Under the pieces are notes generated by a model. The model was not told the origin of the DNA, searched no databases, and saw nothing but the letters and a program-made list of their open reading frames with translations. Made by a program: the position numbers and the translations under genes. Positions 18,068 to 26,550 of a stretch of 50,524 bases of DNA are shown one piece after another (position 1 is the first letter of the stretch; each line of letters opens with the position of its first letter). This stretch comes from Sediminibacterium salmoneum NBRC 103935 (GTDB taxonomy: Bacteria; Bacteroidota; Bacteroidia; Chitinophagales; Chitinophagaceae). The DNA is taken from assembly GCF_000511175.1 (NCBI RefSeq), contig NZ_KI866530.1, positions 92,654 to 143,177 on the forward strand, in the 5' to 3' direction.

Positions 18068-19242
18068 TGACTATGATAACAGTTAGTGAAGCAAAACAAT
18101 TATTGTTCAGCAAAGTCAGGACTTTGAATCCGGAAATCCATCCATTAACGGAGTCTGCCGGAAAGGTGGCTGCAGAAGATATCAAGAGTCCGATTAATAT
18201 GCCTGGATTTCTGCAGTCCTCCATGGATGGCTATGCAGTGAATAGTTTTGCTACTGATTTGTTTCTTCCTTTGCAGGATGAATTGCCAGCCGGCAGCAAT
18301 CGGTCTTTAACTTTGCAAGAGGGGAAAGCCATTAAAGTTTTCACTGGCGGTCCTGTTCCGGAGGGAGCCAGCTGGGTGGTGCAGAAAGAATGGGTGGAAG
18401 AAAAAGCCGATGGAATTATTATCCGGCAAGCTAAACCCGAAACAGGGTTGAATATCAGAATGCCCGGATCTTCTGTTCAGAAAGATGCTGTGGTAATTAC
18501 CAGGGGAACTTGTTTGCATGCTTACCAAATTGCCATGCTGGCAAATCTGGGTTTAACGCATATTGCTGTTTTTCCGGCACCGAAAATTGCATTGATCATT
18601 ACGGGAAATGAGTTGGTTAAGCCAGGGGATATACTTGAATATGGTCAGGTCTATGAATCTAATTCAATCGGTTTAACTGCAGCATTGAAGCAGTTGGGTA
18701 TAAATCAATGTCAGCTGCAATGGGTAAAAGATAATTTAGCGGAAACAAAAGCGGCTATAGACAAAGCACTGCTTTGGGCAGATCTGGTATTGTTAACCGG
18801 AGGGGTAAGTGTGGGAGACTATGATTTTGTAGCGGCAGCAGCCCAACAGGCAGGTGTAGAAACAATCTTTCATGGTGTGAAACAGAAACCAGGAAAGCCT
18901 TTGTTTGCAGGACAATACAAACAAAAACTGGTAATAGGATTGCCTGGAAATCCCGGTTCGGTATTACATTGTTTTCAACAATATGTAAAGCCCGTAATAC
19001 AGTTAACAATGGGTATGCAGCCTACCCCATCTATACAAGCAAGGTTGGCGCACGACTATGAGAAAAATACCCCACTTGATTTTTTTGTAAAAGCCTCACT
19101 GCTAAATAGAGAAGTAACTATTTCGGCTGCGCAGGCATCTTATCAGGTTAGTGCTTTTTCTGAAGCCAATTGCTGGGTTGAATTGCCTGCTAACGAATTC
19201 AGGTTTTCCAAAGGTCAGCTGGTAACCGTTTATTTATTCTAA
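18067..19242 (+). CDS. moeA: Molybdopterin molybdotransferase MoeA
   Basis: MoeA inserts molybdenum into adenylylated molybdopterin. The 391-residue protein shows the expected blocks: SMDGYAVN near residue 50, FTGGPVPEGA near 95, the molybdopterin-binding domain with ITGNELVKPGD near 180 and LTGGVSVGDYDFV near 240, then KPGKPLFAG and GLPGNPGSV near 290. The start codon overlaps the stop of the full-length moaA frame, a coupling that argues moaA is read to 18067. The next gene begins 9 bases after its stop. Its place between moaA and moaD fits a single Moco operon. The length is normal. Confidence 0.96.
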   Translation: MTMITVSEAKQLLFSKVRTLNPEIHPLTESAGKVAAEDIKSPINMPGFLQSSMDGYAVNSFATDLFLPLQDELPAGSNRSLTLQEGKAIKVFTGGPVPEGASWVVQKEWVEEKADGIIIRQAKPETGLNIRMPGSSVQKDAVVITRGTCLHAYQIAMLANLGLTHIAVFPAPKIALIITGNELVKPGDILEYGQVYESNSIGLTAALKQLGINQCQLQWVKDNLAETKAAIDKALLWADLVLLTGGVSVGDYDFVAAAAQQAGVETIFHGVKQKPGKPLFAGQYKQKLVIGLPGNPGSVLHCFQQYVKPVIQLTMGMQPTPSIQARLAHDYEKNTPLDFFVKASLLNREVTISAAQASYQVSAFSEANCWVELPANEFRFSKGQLVTVYLF

Positions 19243-19251
19243 CATTGCGAT

Positions 19252-19983
19252 ATGGAACAAGCATGGATAGTGGGAATTGCATTTTTGATAATCGCATTTT
19301 TGTATGCATCTGTTGGTCATGGCGGTGCCAGTGGTTATCTGGCCCTGATGGCGCTTTTGAATATGAGTCCACTAGTAATGAAACCAACTGCTTTAATCCT
19401 CAACTTGATTGTTTCACTGGTTTCATTTCTCTCTTTTTATAAAGCCCGGCATTTTAAATCTACTTTGTTATGGCCTTTGGTGATTACTTCTATACCAGCG
19501 GCCTATCTCGGTAGTATTGTGCCGGTTTCGGAACCCCTTTACAAAAAAATACTGGCCATTGTTTTGTTGATAGCAGTTGTTAGAATGCTAATAAAGCCGC
19601 CGGCTGTTGAAAATATTTCCAGCCCTAAATGGTATTGGCTGAGTGTGGCGGGAGCAGTTATAGGCTTGCTCTCCGGGATGATAGGCATGGGAGGAGGTAT
19701 TTTATTGTCTCCGCTTTTATTGATGATGGGTTGGGCAACCATACAACAAACAGCAGCCATCAGCGCTATTTTTATATTTTTGAATTCGGCATCGGGAATG
19801 TTGGGACAAATGAAAAAAGGATTTGATCTGGCACCTTCAATGTATATGATTATTGGTTTTGTTTTGGTAGGAGGCTGGCTGGGTGCTTATTTTGGCTCAT
19901 CCAGATTCAAGAATACACAGCTTAAATTTATTTTAGCAGTTGTATTGATATTGGCTGTTTCTAAATTGTTGTTTGTAAATTGA
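19252..19983 (+). CDS. TauE/SafE-family (TSUP) membrane permease
   Basis: The 243-residue protein is almost entirely hydrophobic, with about eight membrane segments arranged as two repeats. The repeat signatures are present: SVGHGGASGYLALMAL near residue 21 and SGMIGMGGGILLSPLLL near residue 140, both typical of TauE/SafE. Family members move sulfite, sulfoacetate or related sulfur compounds, or small organic anions. It is embedded between moeA and moaD with 9- and 4-base gaps, so it is almost certainly cotranscribed with cofactor genes. A role in moving sulfur compounds or molybdate is possible, but the substrate cannot be read from sequence. No modABC genes are in the window. Confidence 0.9.
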   Translation: MEQAWIVGIAFLIIAFLYASVGHGGASGYLALMALLNMSPLVMKPTALILNLIVSLVSFLSFYKARHFKSTLLWPLVITSIPAAYLGSIVPVSEPLYKKILAIVLLIAVVRMLIKPPAVENISSPKWYWLSVAGAVIGLLSGMIGMGGGILLSPLLLMMGWATIQQTAAISAIFIFLNSASGMLGQMKKGFDLAPSMYMIIGFVLVGGWLGAYFGSSRFKNTQLKFILAVVLILAVSKLLFVN

Positions 19984-19987
19984 GTGT

Positions 19988-20221
19988 ATGGGTATTAAAG
20001 TATTGTTTTTTGGTTCAGTAACAGATATTACGATAGTGTCAGAGCTGTCCCGGGAAGATTGTGCTGATACGGATACATTAGAAAAAGAATTGTTGAAGCA
20101 ATTTCCTGCTTTGGCCAATAAAAAATATTTCCTTGCCTTGAATCAACAGGTGATTCATGAAAATTGCCCATTGAAGCAGGGCGATATTGTTGCTTTAATG
20201 CCACCTTTTTCCGGAGGATAA
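19988..20221 (+). CDS. moaD: Molybdopterin synthase sulfur carrier MoaD
   Basis: This 77-residue ubiquitin-like protein begins with the beta strand IKVLFFGSVTDI and ends in PFSGG, the diglycine that is made into a thiocarboxylate by MoeB. With MoaE it forms molybdopterin synthase, which puts two sulfurs into cPMP. The central DTLEKELLKQFPAL segment and ALNQQ are typical. The length is normal for the family (about 80). It lies 4 bases after the TauE/SafE gene and 1 base before moeB, so translation is probably coupled. Confidence 0.95.
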   Translation: MGIKVLFFGSVTDITIVSELSREDCADTDTLEKELLKQFPALANKKYFLALNQQVIHENCPLKQGDIVALMPPFSGG

Positions 20222-20222
20222 A

Positions 20223-21332
20223 ATGCCAGATTTTAAACGATATATCAGACAATTGATACTGCCCGGATTTGGTGCAGATGCCCAGCGAAAATTAGCGGAA
20301 GCGAAAGTGTTGATTGTGGGTATGGGGGGATTGGGATGTCCTGCACTGCAGTATCTGGCCGGGGCGGGTATTGGCTCCATTGGAATCATGGATGCCGACG
20401 AGGTTAGCTTAAGCAATCTGCATCGTCAGGTTTTATTTGATGAGTTCGATATAGGTCAACTGAAAGTAAGTGTGGCAGCCAGAAAAATAACAAAACTGAA
20501 TTCCGGGATTCAGCTTATAGAATTTCCTTTTCAGTTGAATAAAGAAAATGCTTTTGCCATTATTGAGCAATTTGATTGTGTGGTGGATGCTACCGATAAT
20601 TTCAGTGCCAAATACCTGATTAACGATACATGTGTATTGCTGAAAAAAGCATGGGTGTATGGGGCTGTTTCCGGTTATGAAGGTCAGGTGGCTGTTATGA
20701 ATAATATCCATATTCCGGATCCTGTTCACTACCGCCATTTGTTTCCTCAACAACCCTTGCGCAATGAGTTCGCCAGCTGTGAGGAGACAGGCGTGATAGG
20801 TGTTTTGCCTGGTATTATCGGTACCATGCAGGCCGCTGAAGTAATTAAATGGATAACTGGTTTAGGCAAGTTGCAAAATGGATTGTTACTCAATTATCAT
20901 TTTTTATCGGGTAGCTGGTATGAAATAGCGTTGACCCCGAATCCGGAAACCCCTGTTATTGATGAGTCTTTTTTTAATAAAATGAATTACAACATGGAAT
21001 GTGCGAATGAGGAAGAAGAAATGGAAGACATTGATATTACTGAGATAGACGTTCGGCAGTTACTTAAAATTCAGGAAGAACCCGGCCATTTTATATTAGA
21101 TGTTAGAGAGTTGCATGAATATCCAAGTCTCGATTTTGTTCATGCCCGGATTCCTATGTCTGTATTGAAGGAATCCCTGGATCAGCTGCCACAGCAGCCT
21201 GTTTATATTATTTGTCACCAGGGTATCAGAAGTGTTTATGCAGCACAATACATTAAATTGCATAAGGGGGTAGAAACCTTTAGTGTAAAGGGAGGATTAA
21301 CCGCGTATTTTAATGCAGTAGACCATGAGTAG
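20223..21332 (+). CDS. moeB: MoaD adenylyltransferase MoeB fused to a rhodanese domain
   Basis: The N-terminal 240 residues are ThiF/MoeB: VGMGGLGCPALQYLAGAG near residue 35, MDADEVSLSNLHRQ near 60, and DCVVDATDNF near 120. The C-terminal 100 residues are a rhodanese domain with an active-site cysteine in IICHQGIRS near residue 331. It activates the MoaD C-terminus and supplies sulfur. The CxxC pairs that hold zinc in E. coli MoeB are not visible: where the first pair would be expected I see HYRHLFPQQP. A cysteine remains in FASCEETGVIG. The gene overlaps moaE by 8 bases. Confidence 0.93.
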   Translation: MPDFKRYIRQLILPGFGADAQRKLAEAKVLIVGMGGLGCPALQYLAGAGIGSIGIMDADEVSLSNLHRQVLFDEFDIGQLKVSVAARKITKLNSGIQLIEFPFQLNKENAFAIIEQFDCVVDATDNFSAKYLINDTCVLLKKAWVYGAVSGYEGQVAVMNNIHIPDPVHYRHLFPQQPLRNEFASCEETGVIGVLPGIIGTMQAAEVIKWITGLGKLQNGLLLNYHFLSGSWYEIALTPNPETPVIDESFFNKMNYNMECANEEEEMEDIDITEIDVRQLLKIQEEPGHFILDVRELHEYPSLDFVHARIPMSVLKESLDQLPQQPVYIICHQGIRSVYAAQYIKLHKGVETFSVKGGLTAYFNAVDHE

Positions 21333-21768
21333 TAAAAAACAGCATAGTATCTTTTATCAGGGACCCATTCCTGCACAGAAAATAGCAGATGATATTCAGA
21401 AGCATTCGGCTAAAACAAATATTGGTGCACATAGTATATTCCTGGGGCAGGTACGGCAAGATGAAAAGAATGGTGAAAAAGTGGTTGCCATAGAGTACAC
21501 TGCTTACGAATTGATGGTTGAAGAAAAAATGGCTGTAATAAGAGAACAGTTTTTTGAAAAATATGCACTTACCTGCATGCATATACATCATAGCCTGGGA
21601 AGGGTAGCAGTGGGAGAAATCTGTTTGTTTGTATTTACTTCTTCTGCTCATAGAAGAGATGCTATTGATGCCTGTAATGAAATGGTAGAAACCATAAAAA
21701 AAGAGCTACCTATCTGGGGCAAAGAAATCTGCACCAACCAATCATCAGTTTGGAAACAAAATAATTAA
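21325..21768 (+). CDS. moaE: Molybdopterin synthase catalytic subunit MoaE
   Basis: MoaE is the large subunit of molybdopterin synthase, using MoaD thiocarboxylate to make the dithiolene. The 147-residue protein has the family blocks GAHSIFLGQVRQDEKN (normally the FxGxxR region), YTAYELMVEEKM, HHSLGRVAVGE and the C-terminal HRRDAIDACNEMVETIKK followed by PIWGKE, with conserved lysines for catalysis. The start overlaps the end of moeB, and the stop is 5 bases before the moaC-mogA gene. The length is normal. Confidence 0.95.
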   Translation: MSSKKQHSIFYQGPIPAQKIADDIQKHSAKTNIGAHSIFLGQVRQDEKNGEKVVAIEYTAYELMVEEKMAVIREQFFEKYALTCMHIHHSLGRVAVGEICLFVFTSSAHRRDAIDACNEMVETIKKELPIWGKEICTNQSSVWKQNN

Positions 21769-21773
21769 AACGA

Positions 21774-22688
21774 ATGGTCAATATCACCCATAAATCCAAT
21801 ACGCTACGTAAAGCCATTGCCGAAGCTTCGGTATTGGTATCCGGTCAGGATACCATTGATGCGATTGTTCAGCAGAAAGTTCCCAAGGGGGATGTTTTTT
21901 CCTTTGCTAAAGTGGCGGCATTGTTTGGGGTAAAAAAGACAAGTGAGCTAATACCAGATTGTCATCCGCTTCCTGTTGAGTATACAGATGTTCGTTTTAC
22001 CATTAAAGATCTGAAGGTTGTAATAGAAGTAGAAGTTCATACCATTTACAAAACGGGTGTGGAAGTGGAAGCCATGCATGGAGCATCTGTGGCAGCACTT
22101 ACTTTATACGATATGCTGAAGCCCATAGATAAAAATGTAAGCATTCAGGAAATTAAACTGCAGTCTAAAACCGGAGGCAAGTCAGATAAAAAGAAGTATG
22201 CAGATAAAGGATTGATTGCAGCTGTTGTTGTTTGTTCAGATACTATTGCTGCGGGCAAGGGGGAGGACAGTGCGGGGAAAGCAGTAGTGGAAGCCCTGAA
22301 AGCATTGGGTGTAGCCGTTCCTGTTTATGGCGTTATACCAGATGAAGCAGACGCAATCAGAAAAGTAGTAGAAACAAATACGCAAGAGGGAAATCATTTA
22401 TTGATTTTAGTGGGAGGTACAGGTGTGTCTCCCAGAGATATAACGCCGGATATTATTCAGTCAATGCTGCAGAAGGAACTGCCGGGCATTATGGAAGCTG
22501 CCAGAAATTATGGACAGGATCGTATGCCCTATGCAATGTTATCCAGAAGCGTGGCAGGGTTGATTGATAATACCCTGGTGATGAGCTTTCCCGGATCCCT
22601 TTCGGGGGCCAGCGAATACATGGCAGCTTTGTTCCCCCAGATACTACATGTATTTGAGGTAATAAAAGGGAGCCGCCATACTTTATAA
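21774..22688 (+). CDS. moaCB: Fused MoaC-MogA/MoaB: cPMP synthase plus molybdopterin adenylyltransferase
   Basis: Residues 1 to about 150 are MoaC, which rearranges the MoaA product to cyclic pyranopterin monophosphate: KGDVFSFAKVAALFGVKKTSELIPDCHPLP near 38, VEVEAMHGASVAALTLYDMLK near 100, and the catalytic region KPIDKNV. Residues from about 155 to 304 are MogA/MoaB, which adenylylates molybdopterin: VVVCSDTIAAGKGEDSAG and LVGGTGVSPRDITPD. Such MoaC/MoaB fusions are known, and the fusion places two non-adjacent steps of the pathway on one chain. It is the last gene of the cassette. Its final 6 bases overlap the 3' end of the convergent SRAP gene. Confidence 0.95.
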   Translation: MVNITHKSNTLRKAIAEASVLVSGQDTIDAIVQQKVPKGDVFSFAKVAALFGVKKTSELIPDCHPLPVEYTDVRFTIKDLKVVIEVEVHTIYKTGVEVEAMHGASVAALTLYDMLKPIDKNVSIQEIKLQSKTGGKSDKKKYADKGLIAAVVVCSDTIAAGKGEDSAGKAVVEALKALGVAVPVYGVIPDEADAIRKVVETNTQEGNHLLILVGGTGVSPRDITPDIIQSMLQKELPGIMEAARNYGQDRMPYAMLSRSVAGLIDNTLVMSFPGSLSGASEYMAALFPQILHVFEVIKGSRHTL

Positions 22689-23420
22689 TGCTGGCAAATG
22701 AGCATACTCCACTTCTTCCAAAGGATTGAATATGCCCCTGTTAAAATCTTTGGCAAGCGGATAGGCAGTTAAGGATGCTTCTTCTGCCTGATAACTGGCA
22801 ATTTCCTGTATCCTGTTTTCTCTGATGGGACTAATCCACTCTTCTGCCAGTGCAGTGGGTAGTATGGTGGGCATTCTTTTTTTCGTGTTGTGAATTTTTT
22901 CCATGAAGCCATTTGCCTCTGTGGTAACAATGGCAAAACTGTGCACCATTTCACCGGATAATTGATCGGTCCAGGGCTGCCAGATGCCCGCCATGAATAG
23001 CAGGTCTTCCTGTTTATTTGCACTGTGAATATAATAGGGATAAGCAATCGGCTTTTTATCTTCTGGTCGCTGGTAATGTCTCCATTCAAAGAAACCCGTA
23101 CTTAAGACCAGGCATCTTCTGGCTTTTGCTGCTGCCTGATAAACTTTGCTTTCCAACAGTTTTTCTGCAGTGGCATTGAGCGTGTTGTATTTTTTTCTGC
23201 TCTCTTGTAACTCTCCCAGATTTTTAATAAACCAGGGTATGAATTCCCAATGTGCCAGTTCCGGCTCCCATTCACCAGCATTGTTTTCAATAATAATAGG
23301 CCAGGATTGATATGCAAATCCAGACTGCACCGTAATATCGGTTGCCGGAATTGATTTTGTTTTTCCTTTGAGTTTGATCTCTTTTTTGGCAGGTAATTTC
23401 AATGAGTTATAATAACACAT
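22683..23420 (-). CDS. SRAP-family abasic-site protein (YedK/HMCES type)
   Basis: The protein begins MCYYNS: after removal of the first Met, Cys2 is the residue that forms a thiazolidine link to abasic sites in single-stranded DNA. Other family marks are YNTLNATAEKL (the conserved Asn), GFFEWRHY (the Glu), and the NTKKRMPTILP stretch. The protein shields abasic sites at stalled forks. At 245 residues it is typical in length. The ATG at 23418-23420 is fixed by the need for Cys2. It is convergent with the molybdenum cassette with a 6-base overlap and is divergent from susC. It has no link to molybdenum. Confidence 0.95.
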   Translation of the reverse strand: MCYYNSLKLPAKKEIKLKGKTKSIPATDITVQSGFAYQSWPIIIENNAGEWEPELAHWEFIPWFIKNLGELQESRKKYNTLNATAEKLLESKVYQAAAKARRCLVLSTGFFEWRHYQRPEDKKPIAYPYYIHSANKQEDLLFMAGIWQPWTDQLSGEMVHSFAIVTTEANGFMEKIHNTKKRMPTILPTALAEEWISPIRENRIQEIASYQAEEASLTAYPLAKDFNRGIFNPLEEVEYAHLPAL

Positions 23421-23566
23421 AGGGGATAAATCTAGCGTGAAATTCGCAAAATTTATAGAATATAACTAATGGTTATAAACTGGCTTTTCCTTACCACCAG
23501 ATTTTTTGGTTTGTTTGTTAATTTAATGCCTCACGATTTTTATTCATTAACCAAAAACTAATTCGC

Positions 23567-26539
23567 ATGAAGAAACTTTATCTATTCAAAGTTTTTTTAG
23601 TAATGCTGTTTGTGCTGAAGGGCTCTTTTGCAGAGGCACAGGGCTTTACGGCATCAGGTACTGTAAAAGAAGCAGTCACGGGTAATCCGCTGACGGGAGT
23701 TTCTGTTGCAGTAAAAGGTACCAGCCTGGTAACTACCACCGATGCAAAGGGAAATTTCTCCATTAAAACCAATGCAAAGTCAGCCGTACTGGTTTTGAAG
23801 TATGTTGGTTTTAAAACAATGGAAGTTACAGTGTCCGATAGCAAACCCGTAGCACAGTTTTCTATGGAAGAAGAAGTAAGTGCCCTGAAAGAAGTTGTTA
23901 TTACCGGTCTGGCTTCTTCAATTAAAAGATCGAATCTGGCAAATGCCATTACCACTGTTTCTGCCAAAGATTTAACAGGAACTACGCAGATACAAACGGC
24001 CGATGGTGCATTATACGGAAAAGTTTCCGGTGCCAATATCCGTATGAATTCAGGTGCGCCGGGTGGGGGTATCAATATTCAGTTGCGCGGTTTATCCAGT
24101 TTAACACAGGCTTCAGCTCCATTGATTGTTTTGGATGGAGTATATATCAGCAATGATTTTCAGCGTTCGGGTAGAGCTTCTGTTACCGGAGCTGGTGCCG
24201 CCAGTCAGGATGACGGGGCCAATCGTTTGGCAGATATCAATCCAGCAGACATAGAAAACATTGAAGTGCTAAAAGGGCCTTCAGCAGCTGCTATTTATGG
24301 TACCCGTGCAAATGCCGGCGTATTGGTGATAACCACCAAGAAAGGTGCTGCAGGAAAAACCACCATTAGTTTTGGACAGGATATAGGGATGGCTACTCCT
24401 TTAAGAGTGATGGGGGTAGACAATTGGAGTGAAGCAAAAATTAACAGCTTCTTTCCAGCTGCCAGAAGACCTATTGAATTAACCAGATTTCAGAATGCAG
24501 TTGCCAATAATAATTTCGTGAATTACGAAGATTATTTTTATGGCAATACAGCAACTTTACTTAACTCCCGTTTAAGTATTCGTGGAGGAGATGAAAAAAC
24601 AAAATTTTTTGTTTCCGGGTCCTTAACCGATGAGGGCGGTATTGTAAGAAGAACAGGATTTGAAAGACAATCCATTCGTGCTAATATTGAGCACAAGTTG
24701 TCTAAAGACATTGTGCTTACTGTAAATTCAAATTATATCAGAACCAATACCGACAGAGGGTTTACTGGTAACCAGAATAACTCAGGTGCAAGTATTGGAT
24801 ATAATATTGCGTACGTTCCTAATTACTTTGATTTAAGACCGGTAAATGGAGTGTATCCTGATAACCCTTATTTCGCAGAGAACCCTGTTGCTGTAACTGA
24901 TAAGGGAATTAATAACTCTCTTGTAAATCGTTTTATTCAGTCTTTTGGATTAGACATTAATCTTTTCAAAAAAGAAAATTCTCAGTTGAAGTTCAGATTG
25001 AACGGAGGACTGGATTATTTACAGAATTCTACCAAAGTGTATCTGCCCGATGATCTGCAATTCCAGAGAGGTCAGGCAAATCCCGGAGATGTATTAATTG
25101 GAAGACAGGAAACCATGAATACCAATATCCAGGCAGCTTTGGTGTACGACTGGCAGGTGAAGCGTGTGAACTTCAGTACACAGGCCGGTATTGTGCGTTT
25201 AGACTTTAAAAACAGCGGATTATTTAACAGAGGTCGTGGTTTAGCTCCAGGCCAATCGAATATTAAGCAGGCCACAGTACAGGAAGTAGAATCTCAGTTT
25301 GAAAGTACACAAAGCGATGTGGGTGTGTTTTTGCAACAGCAAATGAACTTTGAAGATAAAATCATAGGAACAGTTGGTATGCGTTGGGATAAATCGAATA
25401 CCAATGGAAATGTAAACAGATTCTATGCTTTCCCTAAAGCTTCATTGGCTGTAAACTTAACCAATTTTGATTTCTGGAAAATCAATGCTATTTCTCAGTT
25501 CAAACCCAGAATTGCTTATGGTCAAACAGCAGGGCCTGTGCCTTTCGGTGCTACATTTACTTCTTTGGGTGGCGTAAATATTGGTGGCTTACTAGGTTCA
25601 ACTGTGGCAACCAGCGTGGGCAATACCAATATTTTACCTGAACGTGCAGAGGAATTAGAGTTTGGTATTGATGCAGGATTTTTAAATAATAAAATCTTGT
25701 TCGAAGCCACTTATTATATTAAGACAACCAAGAACAATTTGCAGCCATTGACATTGTCTCCTGCAACGGGTGTGGTAAGTACCATCAGTAACGAAGCAGA
25801 GATGAGAAACAAGGGTATTGAATTGGGATTATCCGGTACAATTATTCAGAAACCCAATTTCAGGTGGTTCTCTCGTTTGTTATGGTGGAAGAATGATGTG
25901 TTGATTACCAGATTGGGTATTCCATCTTACACAACTGGTGCATTCGGTACTGCCTTGGGAACCTTCCTGATTCAACAGGGTCTGCCTCCAACAACAATTG
26001 TGGGAACTCCTGCCATATCTCCGGGAGTGTTTACTGTTTGGGGTAATGCACAACCCGATTGGACTACTTCCTGGTCTAACAATATCACTTTCCTTAAAAA
26101 CTTTGACTTAAGTATTTTAACTGAGTACAGAAAAGGCGGAGATAATATCAATCTTACTTCATTCTTAACCGATGGAGGTGGTACAACAAGGGGCTGGTTT
26201 GATGATAGCAACCGGGATGGAATTCCAGATGGTCGTCAGCGTCCACCAGCGCCATTCAACAACGCAGGTCGTTGGGTGCAGGATGCTACCTTCCTGAAAA
26301 TCCGTGAAATTGGTTTGTACTACACACTGCCAAAAGAAACATTGAGCCGTACATTCGGAAATATTATTCAGCGTGCAAGAATTGGTGTTTCAGGTAACAA
26401 TGTTTTCATGGCTACCAAATACGTAGGATACGATCCGGAAACTTCCACATTTGGTGCACAGGCAATTGCCAATAACGTGGATGTGGCTCCTTATCCTACT
26501 TCCAGAAGATTATTTTTTCACCTACAAATTGATTTCTAA
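23567..26539 (+). CDS. SusC/RagA-family TonB-dependent outer-membrane receptor
   Basis: The 990-residue protein has a signal peptide (residues 1-25, ending AEAQ), then a carboxypeptidase-regulatory-like domain (residues 27-112, GTVKEAVTGNPLTGVSVAVKGT), then a plug domain with SAPLIVLDGVYI and NIEVLKGPSAAAIYGTRANAGV, the hallmark of SusC, and then a long beta barrel ending in an aromatic residue (HLQIDF). It should import an oligomer across the outer membrane with the SusD-like lipoprotein encoded 11 bases downstream. No sugar- or peptide-degrading enzyme lies near, so the substrate is unknown. No convincing promoter match is visible upstream. Confidence 0.96.
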   Translation: MKKLYLFKVFLVMLFVLKGSFAEAQGFTASGTVKEAVTGNPLTGVSVAVKGTSLVTTTDAKGNFSIKTNAKSAVLVLKYVGFKTMEVTVSDSKPVAQFSMEEEVSALKEVVITGLASSIKRSNLANAITTVSAKDLTGTTQIQTADGALYGKVSGANIRMNSGAPGGGINIQLRGLSSLTQASAPLIVLDGVYISNDFQRSGRASVTGAGAASQDDGANRLADINPADIENIEVLKGPSAAAIYGTRANAGVLVITTKKGAAGKTTISFGQDIGMATPLRVMGVDNWSEAKINSFFPAARRPIELTRFQNAVANNNFVNYEDYFYGNTATLLNSRLSIRGGDEKTKFFVSGSLTDEGGIVRRTGFERQSIRANIEHKLSKDIVLTVNSNYIRTNTDRGFTGNQNNSGASIGYNIAYVPNYFDLRPVNGVYPDNPYFAENPVAVTDKGINNSLVNRFIQSFGLDINLFKKENSQLKFRLNGGLDYLQNSTKVYLPDDLQFQRGQANPGDVLIGRQETMNTNIQAALVYDWQVKRVNFSTQAGIVRLDFKNSGLFNRGRGLAPGQSNIKQATVQEVESQFESTQSDVGVFLQQQMNFEDKIIGTVGMRWDKSNTNGNVNRFYAFPKASLAVNLTNFDFWKINAISQFKPRIAYGQTAGPVPFGATFTSLGGVNIGGLLGSTVATSVGNTNILPERAEELEFGIDAGFLNNKILFEATYYIKTTKNNLQPLTLSPATGVVSTISNEAEMRNKGIELGLSGTIIQKPNFRWFSRLLWWKNDVLITRLGIPSYTTGAFGTALGTFLIQQGLPPTTIVGTPAISPGVFTVWGNAQPDWTTSWSNNITFLKNFDLSILTEYRKGGDNINLTSFLTDGGGTTRGWFDDSNRDGIPDGRQRPPAPFNNAGRWVQDATFLKIREIGLYYTLPKETLSRTFGNIIQRARIGVSGNNVFMATKYVGYDPETSTFGAQAIANNVDVAPYPTSRRLFFHLQIDF

Positions 26540-26550
26540 TACCTAGGCAT

